64,000 nucleotides of DNA from a virus: positions 1 to 64,000 of the IMG/VR virus record IMGVR_UViG_3300050821_018287; one strand, written 5' to 3'. The position numbers and the translations under genes are program-made. Position 1 is the first letter of the stretch, and every line of letters begins with the position of its first letter. Shown here piece after piece: positions 1-6,910 of the stretch. Under the pieces are notes generated by a model. It worked only from the letters and a program-made list of their open reading frames with translations, was not told where the DNA came from and did no database searches.

Positions 1-153
1 GTCGCCGTGCGCCTCCTCGAAGCCGGGGGTGTGGATGGTCGTCAGTGCGTGCTTCAGAGCCGCGACGCGGAGCGCGTCGGTGGGCTGGGAGAGGGCCAGA
101 GAACCACGGTCAACAACAAGGAGAAGTATGAGGGAGAGAAGGGGGAAAAGCAA
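1..153 (-). CDS. Partial secreted protein at left edge (C-terminus outside window)
   Basis: An open leftward frame begins at a TTG at 153 just after a TAA in the same frame and runs off the left edge. The first 20 or so residues are Leu/Ile/Val-rich like a signal peptide and are followed by a well-behaved GC-rich coding stretch (LSQPTDALRVAALKHAL). No clear ribosome binding site precedes the TTG. It would be divergent from the HNH gene at 246. The function is unknown and the gene is uncertain because only about 50 codons are visible. Confidence 0.4.
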   Translation of the reverse strand, partial: MLFPLLSLILLLVVDRGSLALSQPTDALRVAALKHALTTIHTPGFEEAHGD

Positions 154-245
154 GCGGAATTAGAAAAAAGGTAGAAAGACCTGCGGTTACTGTAGGTTCC
201 TCTGGGGGCGTTTCCCTCCAGAATCGGACAAGATCTGGGGGATGG
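154..245. promoter_or_regulatory. Divergent intergenic region, AT-rich on its left side
   Basis: This is the only place where a leftward and a rightward gene diverge. Positions about 150-190 are distinctly A-rich (gaattagaaaaaaggtagaa) in an otherwise GC-rich sequence, as expected for a promoter or operator region. No convincing -35/-10 pair could be assigned, so the call rests on gene orientation and composition only. Confidence 0.25.
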
Positions 246-707
246 ATGAAGGAGATCCCTCTCACACAAGGGAAGGTCGCGCTGGTGGATGACGAGGACT
301 ACCCTCACCTCTCCGCTTTCAAGTGGCATCTGAATGCGGGCTACGCCGCGAGGTCTCACCCCTGGGATGGAAAGCGGCGCCGGACTTTCATGCACGATCA
401 GCTCTTGCCCGCCCCGCCAGGCTTCTTCACCGACCACCGGAACCGGAACCGGCTCGACAACCGACGTGAGAACCTCCGGATCTCCACCCGCTCTCAGAAC
501 GCGGCCAACCGGCGCCTTCCGCGCACCAACACCTCCGGATTCCGCGGCGTACACAGATCCGGGCGCGGGTGGGCAGCAACCATCACATGCGCCGGGAAGC
601 ACTACTACCTCGGCACCTTCGACACCCCCGAGGAGGCCGCCACCGCCTACGACAAGAAGGCGCTGGAGCTGTTCGGAGAATTTGCATCCCTGAACAAGGC
701 CCTATAA
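246..707 (+). CDS. HNH homing endonuclease with C-terminal AP2 DNA-binding domain
   Basis: This 153-residue protein has the layout of free-standing phage HNH-AP2 endonucleases. The HNH core is seen at about residues 62-78 (TDHRNRNRLDNRRENL: His64, Asn72, Asn76). An AP2 domain follows at 97-150 (TSGFRGVHRSG, then GTFDTPEEAATAYD). Such enzymes bind and nick DNA and behave as selfish elements. It opens the rightward accessory set. A purine-rich gggggatgg precedes the ATG at 246. Family assignment is firm; the target is unknown. Confidence 0.85.
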   Translation: MKEIPLTQGKVALVDDEDYPHLSAFKWHLNAGYAARSHPWDGKRRRTFMHDQLLPAPPGFFTDHRNRNRLDNRRENLRISTRSQNAANRRLPRTNTSGFRGVHRSGRGWAATITCAGKHYYLGTFDTPEEAATAYDKKALELFGEFASLNKAL

Positions 708-717
708 CGGAGACCGG

Positions 718-942
718 ATGCTGAACCCCTGCGTCAACGAACACGATTTGCAGCCGATGGTGGAGGGTGGCCGCGCGCTCCTCGAAGATGTCCGCGCGCA
801 GACGTGCTCCCCGGAGTGCGCCGGCTTCATGCTCGCGCTCGCGCTCTCCCAGCTCATCGACGAGTGGAACCTGCCGCCGGCCGCGGAGATCGTCGACTTC
901 GCCCGGGTCATCCGGCTCGGTGCCACGCAGGGAGGGAACTGA
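718..942 (+). CDS. Small hypothetical protein
   Basis: The product is a 74-residue acidic protein with two Cys (Cys5 and the TCSPEC pair near residue 31) and a predicted helical C-terminal half. It sits 10 nt after the HNH-AP2 gene and its TGA lies 2 nt before the ATG of the nuclease at 945, so it is probably co-translated with it. No family was recognised. Confidence 0.6.
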   Translation: MLNPCVNEHDLQPMVEGGRALLEDVRAQTCSPECAGFMLALALSQLIDEWNLPPAAEIVDFARVIRLGATQGGN

Positions 943-944
943 AC

Positions 945-1436
945 ATGGGTGGGAGAGCTTCGAGACGGAAGGGCCACGACTGGGAGCGCGAGGTGGTGCG
1001 CATTTTCCGGGAGATCTTCCCCGCCCAGGCCAAGAAGATCTCCCGCGTCCTAGTCCAGAACCGGGACGGCGCGGAGGCGCCGGACGTCGCGGGCGCCCCC
1101 TACTTCTGGATCGAGGCAAAGCACCACGTCCAGGTCAGCATCCAAGGCGCCCTCCACCAGGCGGACACTGCGCGAAAGGCGCTGCGACAGCGCGGAGCCG
1201 GCGCCCCCTACTTCGACGAAGCGGGAAAGCTCCCCCTCGTCGTCGCGAAGGACACCCACCGACCACCCGTCGTGGCGATGTACCTCAGCGACTTCAGAAA
1301 GCTCCTCCGCTCGCTGGCGGAGATCCCGGAGGTGCCCCGTGAGCCGTACCCCACGAACGTTCCTCAGCATCCAGGGTGCCCTAGTCCTAGCCTCGATTTC
1401 CTGCGGTATCCCCCCGATCGGAAGTCCGGAACCTGA
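945..1436 (+). CDS. PD-(D/E)XK nuclease, Holliday-junction-resolvase-like
   Basis: This 163-residue protein begins with a basic stretch and a helix containing WEREVVRIF (the conserved early Glu of the fold). It continues with EAPDV and then FWIEAKHH, matching the Asp ... Glu-x-Lys catalytic signature, followed by a helix. The arrangement resembles archaeal Hjc-type and phage VRR/resolvase nucleases that cut branched DNA. The ATG at 945 is chosen over earlier in-frame starts because GGAGGGA stands just upstream and the preceding gene stops at 942. Its 3' end overlaps the next gene by about 98 nt. Confidence 0.7.
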   Translation: MGGRASRRKGHDWEREVVRIFREIFPAQAKKISRVLVQNRDGAEAPDVAGAPYFWIEAKHHVQVSIQGALHQADTARKALRQRGAGAPYFDEAGKLPLVVAKDTHRPPVVAMYLSDFRKLLRSLAEIPEVPREPYPTNVPQHPGCPSPSLDFLRYPPDRKSGT

Positions 1437-2025
1437 CGCAGCGAGTCAGGAGGACGCGGGGGTGGACCCGGACGCGGGTCCGACACCTGACGCTGGGAAG
1501 GGGTCCTCCGATGCCGGGCTGCCCCGCCCTGACGCGGGGAGCCCTTCCCCCGACGCTGGGCCCTCCCCGGATGCCGGAAGCCCTCCTGGGGACGGTGGCG
1601 CGCTCCAGGACGCAGGAAGCAACTTTGACGCGGGTTTCCCGGGAAGCGACGCGGGCGGCACGCCGGACGCGGGCCCCTGCGGCGGGAAGGACGCGGCTTG
1701 CTGCACCCCCGGAGGAAGCGGAAACCCCTACTGCAACGCGGGGTTGGCCTGCGTCTACGTCGGTGGGAGTGGCTTCCTGTGTGAGGATTGCGGGTACACG
1801 GGAGCGGCCTGCTGCCTCGACAACACCGCCGAGCCGCGCCTTTGCTTCGGGGCGCCCTCCTGCGCTGGGGGAAACTGCTACGAGCTGACGTGCCTCTCGG
1901 GCGTCTGCTACGACATCCCTGGCGGGTGCGACGCGGGGGGCCCGGGGACCGCGGGGCAGAGCTGCTACGGCGCTCAGAACCTCTGCTGCCCGAAGCTCTC
2001 CTGCAACTCGGGCGTTTGCGGGTGA
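1339..2025 (+). CDS. Lipoprotein with Pro-Asp-Ala-Gly repeats and Cys-rich C-terminal domain
   Basis: The 228-residue product has a lipoprotein signal peptide with lipobox about LASISC (Cys22). A low-complexity linker of roughly 90 residues follows, built from PDAG/SDAG/QDAG repeats, then a Cys-rich domain with many CC pairs (for example KDAACCTPGG, GAACCLDN, NLCCPKLSC). Such repeat linkers are typical of Myxococcota surface lipoproteins. A perfect GGAGGT lies 5 nt before the GTG start, which settles the start despite the overlap with the nuclease gene. In a phage it is most simply a moron acting at the host surface; the role is not shown. Confidence 0.75.
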   Translation: MSRTPRTFLSIQGALVLASISCGIPPIGSPEPDAASQEDAGVDPDAGPTPDAGKGSSDAGLPRPDAGSPSPDAGPSPDAGSPPGDGGALQDAGSNFDAGFPGSDAGGTPDAGPCGGKDAACCTPGGSGNPYCNAGLACVYVGGSGFLCEDCGYTGAACCLDNTAEPRLCFGAPSCAGGNCYELTCLSGVCYDIPGGCDAGGPGTAGQSCYGAQNLCCPKLSCNSGVCG

Positions 2026-2249
2026 GCCTCGCGGAAGTCACGCACTACGGACGCGACCAGTTCATCACCACGGACTACGCGCTTTACGGAATCCAACCCG
2101 GACCAAATACCTGGACCGCCTGCCTCGGACATTGGCGAGCGATGACGATGACGGTCCAAGTGACGACAGATCGCGAGAAGGTCACCTGCGAAAGGTGCCT
2201 GGAGAAGCTCGCCGCGCTCGCCGTCGCCGCGCTCCGAGGCGGCGGATGA
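2022..2249 (+). CDS. Small CxxC protein 1 of 3
   Basis: A GTG at 2022 overlaps the lipoprotein stop (GTGA). The 75-residue product ends with a motif REKVTCERCLEKL followed by an Ala-rich helix. The next two genes encode the same Val-Thr-Cys-x-x-Cys module, so the three look like diverged duplicates. A single CxxC pair could ligate zinc in a dimer or form a disulfide. Function unknown. Confidence 0.6.
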   Translation: MSLAEVTHYGRDQFITTDYALYGIQPGPNTWTACLGHWRAMTMTVQVTTDREKVTCERCLEKLAALAVAALRGGG

Positions 2250-2500
2250 GGCACTTCGTGCTGAAGGAGATCGACTCCTGTTGCATGGTCCCCGCCTGCA
2301 AGAGCGGCTACACAGTCCACCGCCGCGGAATGCGGTGGGTCCAGCGGTGGTACCCGGGCCGGATCTGCACCATCACCACGGAGGTCTTCGCCGTGACGTG
2401 CAAGGCGTGCCTCGAAGCGATCCAGCGCGACGTCGCTGAGAGGCTCTCCGGCTTTCCCCGCGTCTACTACTCGTGGGACGGAAAGGCGCCCGAGATTTGA
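2246..2500 (+). CDS. Small CxxC protein 2 of 3
   Basis: The ATG at 2246 overlaps the previous stop (ATGA), giving 84 residues. It shares the C-terminal element FAVTCKACLEAIQRD with its neighbours and has additional Cys residues near the N-terminus (DSCCMVPACKSG), so it may bind one metal on its own. Function unknown. Confidence 0.6.
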   Translation: MRHFVLKEIDSCCMVPACKSGYTVHRRGMRWVQRWYPGRICTITTEVFAVTCKACLEAIQRDVAERLSGFPRVYYSWDGKAPEI

Positions 2501-2712
2501 GCGGCATCCTCCACCACACCCGGGAGCTTTCTGGCCTCCCCCTCGCCCCCTACACAGGCGAACCGAAGCGGTGGTCAGCGTGCATGGAGTGGGTGTCCGT
2601 GGCGGAGAGCACGACCGAGGTCGAGAAGGTCACCTGCGAGAAATGCCGCTACTGGCTCGCGGCAGATGCGCGGGAGCGCCTCGGGGAGATTGTGGGAGAC
2701 CCGTTCGATTGA
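2497..2712 (+). CDS. Small CxxC protein 3 of 3
   Basis: The probable start is the TTG at 2497, which overlaps the previous stop (TTGA) as in the two genes before it; a GTG at 2473 is the alternative. The product of about 71 residues carries EKVTCEKCRYWLA, the same module as its two neighbours. It is the last rightward gene before the convergent leftward operon. Confidence 0.55.
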   Translation: MSGILHHTRELSGLPLAPYTGEPKRWSACMEWVSVAESTTEVEKVTCEKCRYWLAADARERLGEIVGDPFD

Positions 2713-2729
2713 AACTGCCCCGGTGAGCC

Positions 2730-2753
2730 GCGCTTCGGGGGGGATCGAAGCGC
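2730..2753. terminator. Hairpin between convergent gene ends
   Basis: An 8-bp perfect inverted repeat, GCGCTTCG ... CGAAGCGC, with an 8-nt loop lies between the rightward stop at 2712 and the leftward stop at 2803. Its position suits a bidirectional terminator for the two convergent operons. A strong T-run is absent on both sides, so efficiency is uncertain. Confidence 0.45.
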
Positions 2754-2802
2754 ACCCTTTGAGGCCGCCGGGCCGACCTGTTCCGCCGCTCCCCTGAAGC
2801 TC

Positions 2803-3621
2803 CTACGAAGGCGCCGTCCACGCCTCCCAAATTGGGTACCCGCTCATCGGCATCCAGAAGTAGCCCCCAGCGCCCCAGCTCGTCCCCCACTGGTTGACGC
2901 CCTTGTAGAGCTGACGCCCTGCGTCGTAGCCGATGAGGAGGACTCCGTGACCACCGTGGAGCGCCTCCTTCGACGGATCCGGCACCGGCAGCACCCCGCC
3001 CGCGCCCAGGCCCTCGAAGGAGTCGTAGACGGGAATTGCAATCGCAATGGGGAGGCGCGCGTTGAGGACGGCCATCCCATTCTTCGGGTCGTCCAAGTCC
3101 ACCATCGTCGGCTGGCCGATCCGGTATTCCACCGCCGCAGCGTCGGCGATGTTGGGGATGGGCTCGGCGGGATCCTGGTCGTAGGGCATGTCCGTCTCCG
3201 GGCACACCCCGTACGCCTGGAGCACGGCAAACTCGTCGGCCATCGTCGCCCCCGAGTCCGCGGGGAACGTCCCCTCACCCATCCTCGTCCGCGCGTACAG
3301 GTACGCTGGGGAGAGCCGGAGCGGGAGCGGCACCGGCACCATCCCCTCCTTCCACTCCAGCGCCGCCATCTGGACCTCGCGGAACTGCGCGGTGGCGAAG
3401 CCGGTGCACGCACCCTCCCCGCCCTGATTCCGGATGCCCGCGAAGAAGGGGGAGAGATCCGCCCCAGCCGGCGGCGCCACCCCCATCGAGGCCGGGACCG
3501 GCGACGGCAGGCCCTTCGCCCAGCGATCCATCGACGCCTTCACGAGTGGGTGGTTCAGCGGCGACGGGCGCAGCTTGTAGGTGTGTTCCGAAGTCCCGAG
3601 GGGACGGTGGGCGAAGTGCAT
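2803..3621 (-). CDS. Papain-like (C1A) cysteine peptidase
   Basis: The 272-residue protein has all parts of the C1 catalytic machinery in order: RNQGGEGACTGFA with oxyanion Gln66 and nucleophile Cys72, LHGGHGVLLIGYD with His225, and GVNQWGTSWGAGGYF with Asn243. No signal peptide or long propeptide is seen. It is the last gene of the leftward late region, 12 nt after a membrane protein gene. Phages rarely carry C1A peptidases; possible jobs are processing of virion proteins, attack on host proteins or help in lysis. Confidence 0.85.
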   Translation of the reverse strand: MHFAHRPLGTSEHTYKLRPSPLNHPLVKASMDRWAKGLPSPVPASMGVAPPAGADLSPFFAGIRNQGGEGACTGFATAQFREVQMAALEWKEGMVPVPLPLRLSPAYLYARTRMGEGTFPADSGATMADEFAVLQAYGVCPETDMPYDQDPAEPIPNIADAAAVEYRIGQPTMVDLDDPKNGMAVLNARLPIAIAIPVYDSFEGLGAGGVLPVPDPSKEALHGGHGVLLIGYDAGRQLYKGVNQWGTSWGAGGYFWMPMSGYPIWEAWTAPS

Positions 3622-3633
3622 GGCGCTTCCCCC

Positions 3634-4677
3634 CTACCAGCCCAGGTAGAGCGTGTTTCCGCGGATGACTCCCGAGGGGCCCTTGGCGATGCCGACCGGG
3701 GGCGAGTAGGGGCCGAGCGCGAACTGGATGCTGAAGACGAGGAGGAGGAAACCCGGACCGCCCGGGAAGGCTCCGGAAGCGTCGAGCAAGGCGTGCCCGT
3801 AGCCGACGCCCAACAGCGAGTTGAGCGTGGTGAGGGCCACCGCCGCGCTGAGCTGTCCAAACTCCGCGCCGCTGGGCCCAGAGACGAGCTGCCCAAAGGC
3901 CATCCCGCTCACCGCCAGCATGTCGTAGGACTTCCCCAGAAGCGTCATCTGGAGCTGCGGCAGGGAGAAAGAGGCCATCATCCCCGCGCCCGCGCCGACG
4001 CTCGCCGGGTGCGGGTTTTTCCACTCGTACTGGAGGAAGGGGATGGTGGGGCCGACACTCATCGTGAAGGGGCCCACCTGGGTCTCCGCCCGCGCCGGGC
4101 GCGCGTAGAAGAGGCTCCCCACCAGGGCCAAAGCCACCATCGCCTTCACCACCGGCGCCGGGTTGAGCGGAGCCTGGACGCCGAAGATCTTGGTGGCGAG
4201 ATTGAATCCGCCGGCTGCGGTGACTCCGAGGACGAGCCCGTGGACGAGGAAGTTTAGGCTGAACGGAGCGCCCGCGTAGAGGCCGTTGCCGATCGCCGCA
4301 CCGACTCCCATCAGAAGGACGAGGATGGCCCCGCCGCGATCCGTCTTCAGGAAGGGACCCACCGGCGCCGGGATGGACGTCCCGTACTTCTTCGCCGCCC
4401 AGGTCAAACCGATGACCGCGAGCGCCGCCAGCAAGTGGTAGTTCTTCGAGTCGAGCGCCTGGAGGACGAGCTGCGCGTAGGCGTTGCCGTCCGCCGGGCT
4501 CGGAGGAACCGGGGGGATCGGAGGAGACAGGCCCGCATCCTGTCCAAACGCCTTGCTCGCGAGACCGAACACGAGAAGAGGCAGAGCGAAGATCACCGCG
4601 AAGTACACCCCCAACCAGAACGGGCGGCGGTACACCGCGTCCATCGCGTCGTTGAATCCGTCGATCAGCTTTCGCAT
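3634..4677 (-). CDS. Multi-span membrane protein with internal signal-like segment
   Basis: This 347-residue protein has hydrophobic segments at about 20-44, 82-98, 116-134 and 142-158, then a second signal-peptide-like stretch at 178-198 ending in an Ala-x-Ala type site (VGSLFYARPARAETQ). The remaining 150 residues are Gly-rich with alternating hydrophobic strands and end in an aromatic residue (TLYLGW), as in outer-membrane barrels. It may join an inner-membrane part to an outer-membrane part. Its place beside wall hydrolase and lipoprotein genes suggests a lysis role such as holin or envelope fusion; this is inference. Confidence 0.7.
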   Translation of the reverse strand: MRKLIDGFNDAMDAVYRRPFWLGVYFAVIFALPLLVFGLASKAFGQDAGLSPPIPPVPPSPADGNAYAQLVLQALDSKNYHLLAALAVIGLTWAAKKYGTSIPAPVGPFLKTDRGGAILVLLMGVGAAIGNGLYAGAPFSLNFLVHGLVLGVTAAGGFNLATKIFGVQAPLNPAPVVKAMVALALVGSLFYARPARAETQVGPFTMSVGPTIPFLQYEWKNPHPASVGAGAGMMASFSLPQLQMTLLGKSYDMLAVSGMAFGQLVSGPSGAEFGQLSAAVALTTLNSLLGVGYGHALLDASGAFPGGPGFLLLVFSIQFALGPYSPPVGIAKGPSGVIRGNTLYLGW

Positions 4678-4716
4678 CGGACTTCTCCTTTTCGGTGGGC
4701 GGAACCTACTGCACTG

Positions 4717-4878
4717 TCAGCCGTGGATCCAGCCGATGAAGGCTCCACGGAGGTGGAAGTGGTACCTGTTGAAACCGCGGCGGGTGCTGTACCGGCGGAG
4801 GGTGTTCGGCTCCGCCTTGAAGTCGGTGCGGTGAGCCCACCGGAAGCGCCACGCGCGCAGCCAGGACTTCCGGTGCAT
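4717..4878 (-). CDS. Arg/Trp-rich cationic 53-residue protein
   Basis: The start ATG at 4878 overlaps the TGA of the upstream hydrolase gene. The product is strongly basic, with many Arg, His and aromatic residues (KSWLRAWRFRWAHR, then NRYHFHLRGAFIGW). Such composition is typical of membrane-active or nucleic-acid-binding peptides. It is too short for family recognition; its place in the lysis-like cluster is the only functional clue. Confidence 0.5.
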   Translation of the reverse strand: MHRKSWLRAWRFRWAHRTDFKAEPNTLRRYSTRRGFNRYHFHLRGAFIGWIHG

Positions 4879-5390
4879 CAGGAGTGGGTCCAGAATTCGA
4901 GCTGCGGCATCATCGCGGGCGTGAAGACGGAAGTGAAGGAGATCCCGTACCCGCAAGACGCTCCCGCCTGGGCCAAGGTCCAATCCGGCATCACCCACGC
5001 GATGTGGCCGTGGCCCGTCGGGTTCCGCCAGGTGACGAGCGTCGGCTGACCGAGGGCTGCTGCCGCCTTCGCCGCGTCCGCGTCCACCTGGGTCCAGCCG
5101 TAGTCGACACCCTCCGTGCCCAGCCAGAGGATCCCTTCATTGATGACCAGCTCCTGCATCCCGTAGCTGCCGTTGAGGTTGTTCCACCAGTGGGGTACCT
5201 CGCAGCACAGGGCGCGCGAAGCGTCCCAGGCGGCGATGTTGCAGAAGGTGTCCCCGCCCGCCGGCTGGTAGCGAAGGCTCGTGTCAAAGTTGAACTGGCG
5301 CAGCACCGCCTCGTAGCGGGCCGGGCTCCGGTTGTCGTTGCCGTTGGACGACACGAAGCGCATCGGGCGAAGACGATCGAGGACATTCAC
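4878..5390 (-). CDS. Putative cell-wall hydrolase (Cys/His amidase-like endolysin)
   Basis: The 170-residue protein resembles a phage and bacterial Cys/His hydrolase family: GDTFCNIAAWDASRAL with candidate nucleophile Cys50, PHWWNNLNG, and later WRNPTGHGHIAWV with His127 or His129, then an AGASCGYG segment. The order Cys then GHxH is that of NlpC/CHAP-type peptidoglycan amidases and peptidases. No signal peptide is seen, so export would need a holin. It overlaps both neighbours by 1-4 nt. Confidence 0.6.
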   Translation of the reverse strand: MNVLDRLRPMRFVSSNGNDNRSPARYEAVLRQFNFDTSLRYQPAGGDTFCNIAAWDASRALCCEVPHWWNNLNGSYGMQELVINEGILWLGTEGVDYGWTQVDADAAKAAAALGQPTLVTWRNPTGHGHIAWVMPDWTLAQAGASCGYGISFTSVFTPAMMPQLEFWTHS

Positions 5391-5626
5391 GGCGGCGCCT
5401 CCATCGAGATGTTGAACTGCGCGGCCTGCCAGATCTGCTCCGCGTTGCAGGATATCCCCACCTTCGTGCAGTACGTGAGCGAGTCAGCGAGACAGCTCTG
5501 ACGCGCCGCGTAGGGCTCAAGGGAGGAGTTGACGCACATCTCCAACCGCGTGATCGCCTCCTGGCGCAACCCCCACTGAGTGGGGGCGCAACCGAGGAAG
5601 ACGACGAGCGCGAGCGCCCACTTCAT
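5387..5626 (-). CDS. Small lipoprotein A of lysis-like cluster
   Basis: The ATG at 5626 overlaps the preceding stop (ATGA). The 79-residue product begins with a short signal peptide and lipobox LVVFLGC (Cys14) and contains four further Cys residues. Outer-membrane lipoproteins next to endolysins are often o-spanins (Rz1-like), but a paired inner-membrane coiled-coil partner is not adjacent here. Role therefore open. Confidence 0.65.
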   Translation of the reverse strand: MKWALALVVFLGCAPTQWGLRQEAITRLEMCVNSSLEPYAARQSCLADSLTYCTKVGISCNAEQIWQAAQFNISMEAPP

Positions 5627-5811
5627 CGAGACACCGGGCTGCACGTCATCTCCGGCCACTGCCAAACCGGCTCGACGCGACAGAGGTAGCCCGCGTCGTA
5701 AGGATCCCCCGGAAGACTCTCGAAGTGCACCGGCAAGAAGGAGTCGTACGGTGGACTGCGGCCGAGGTAGGCGCAAGAGGACAGCGCCAGCAATGCCAGC
5801 GCCAGCCTCAC
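5623..5811 (-). CDS. Small lipoprotein B of lysis-like cluster
   Basis: A GTG at 5811 within a GTGA overlap gives 62 residues. The signal peptide ends in a lipobox LLALSSC (Cys13). The mature part is Pro/Tyr/Trp-rich with two Cys. It is translationally coupled to lipoprotein A, which suggests they act together in the envelope. Confidence 0.6.
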   Translation of the reverse strand: MRLALALLALSSCAYLGRSPPYDSFLPVHFESLPGDPYDAGYLCRVEPVWQWPEMTCSPVSR

Positions 5812-6254
5812 CGGTATTCGGTGACGCCGACCGCGTTGGCCGAGGTGCCGGCGGCGGAGATGCAGAAGATGTTGCCCAGCGTCGTCGCGGCTGGCGAGAA
5901 GGACGAGGGCGGTGTGGTGGTGAAGCACCCCACATTGAAGGTGACGCAGGAGGGGATCGCCGCGGTGCCCGCGGGGATGACTCGGCCCTGCGTCGGGCCC
6001 ACCGCCGCCGTCACCGTGGACGGGCCACAGAAGATCGCCACCGTGTCACTGTTGCAGATCTCGATGGCCTGCCGAGGCTGCATGCAGGACGCCGGCACTG
6101 CCGTCGCCGTGTTCGCCACCGTCATGTGGATGGAAGCCACCGCAGGCGTCGAGGAAACCATCTGCGCGTGGGCGATGGCCTTCACCCCGACGCACGCAGC
6201 GATGAGCGTGCCGAGGATGAAGGCGGAGACGGCGACGAGCGAGGCGCGGCGCAT
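5808..6254 (-). CDS. Secreted or membrane-anchored protein, unknown
   Basis: The ATG at 6254 gives 148 residues with a signal peptide or anchor at about 6-30 (SLVAVSAFILGTLIAACVG, then IAHAQ). The mature part is Thr/Ala/Val-rich with about six Cys residues, consistent with a small disulfide-stabilised beta domain. The protein at 43597 has a similar plan (signal peptide, Thr/Ala-rich, late Cys). Confidence 0.65.
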   Translation of the reverse strand: MRRASLVAVSAFILGTLIAACVGVKAIAHAQMVSSTPAVASIHMTVANTATAVPASCMQPRQAIEICNSDTVAIFCGPSTVTAAVGPTQGRVIPAGTAAIPSCVTFNVGCFTTTPPSSFSPAATTLGNIFCISAAGTSANAVGVTEYR

Positions 6255-6264
6255 TGGGAGCCTT

Positions 6265-6702
6265 TCAGGTTGCGACGGGGGCCGAAGGCGCTTCCGCCGC
6301 CGGAGGAACAGTGGGAGCCGGCGGCTGGACGCGGATGAGCGCGGGGCCGGTCTCGTCGAAGATCCACCGGCCGGAACCGGCGGGATCCGAACCGTCAATC
6401 CCGTGAGCAGCGGCGACGGTTGTGACGACCTCCTCCAGCTTCTTGGAGTTGGCGGCGACGGATTCGAGAATGGCCTGGCGCTGTTGCTCCGCCGCGCGGA
6501 CTTGAACGTGGGCGTCGGCTAGCATCACCTTCGCCGTGGTGAGGTTGTCCCGAGCCTGCTCCAGGAGCATCTTCTCCGGCTCGGTGAACTCCACCCGCGC
6601 CTCAGTCGGCGGAGGCACCTTCGGCTTCTCCTGCTTCGGTTGAGCGGGCACGGCGTGGAGCTGCTTTCCGTTCTTCTTCCCGTGATCCTTCCACCACGAC
6701 AT
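6265..6702 (-). CDS. Hypothetical coiled-coil protein
   Basis: The ATG at 6702 is preferred over the GTG at 6711 because the GGGGGTG then sits about 7 nt upstream. The 145-residue product has a basic N-terminus, a helical coiled-coil centre at about 40-100 rich in Glu/Ala/Gln, and a Pro/Ala-rich tail. A sigma70-like promoter lies just upstream (6728-6757). Function unknown. Confidence 0.6.
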   Translation of the reverse strand: MSWWKDHGKKNGKQLHAVPAQPKQEKPKVPPPTEARVEFTEPEKMLLEQARDNLTTAKVMLADAHVQVRAAEQQRQAILESVAANSKKLEEVVTTVAAAHGIDGSDPAGSGRWIFDETGPALIRVQPPAPTVPPAAEAPSAPVAT

Positions 6703-6727
6703 TTTTGACACCCCCGGTAGAGCCCTC

Positions 6728-6757
6728 GTTCTACGTCACAGGAGGGACCCTGGTCAA
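6728..6757 (-). promoter_or_regulatory. Candidate sigma70-type promoter (TTGACC-N18-TAGAAC)
   Basis: On the leftward strand TTGACC (6757-6752) and TAGAAC (6733-6728) are 18 nt apart, in a rare intergenic gap and about 25 nt upstream of the gene starting at 6702. A related element (TTGACC, then TGTGAGGTAGTAG) precedes the major capsid gene. Transcription start data are needed to confirm it. Confidence 0.4.
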
Positions 6758-6758
6758 T

Positions 6759-6896
6759 TCAGGGATCCGGCTGGCAACCAGAGCAACGGTAAGGACCCGC
6801 GTCGGGCAGAGTGGACAAGGAAGACGGCAAGGTGGCTCGGATCTCCGCGGCGCAACCGACGAGCGCAAGAAGGACCAAGGCGGCGACAATCTTCAT
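6759..6896 (-). CDS. Very small lipoprotein (45 aa)
   Basis: The ATG at 6896 opens a 45-codon frame with a clean lipoprotein signal peptide (VALVLLALVGC-type lipobox, Cys15) and a C-terminal CSGC pair. Gene size and lipobox resemble Rz1-type o-spanins. It lies between the beta-helix spike and the coiled-coil protein gene. Confidence 0.6.
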   Translation of the reverse strand: MKIVAALVLLALVGCAAEIRATLPSSLSTLPDAGPYRCSGCQPDP

Positions 6897-6910
6897 GATC
6901 GCTCCTAACG

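Noticed and set aside
2947-4257. Long rightward open frame (436 codons) opposite the C1A peptidase and membrane protein genes
   Set aside because: It is Arg/His/Gly-rich without domains, has no binding site, and lies opposite genes with clear motifs. High third-position GC creates such antisense frames.
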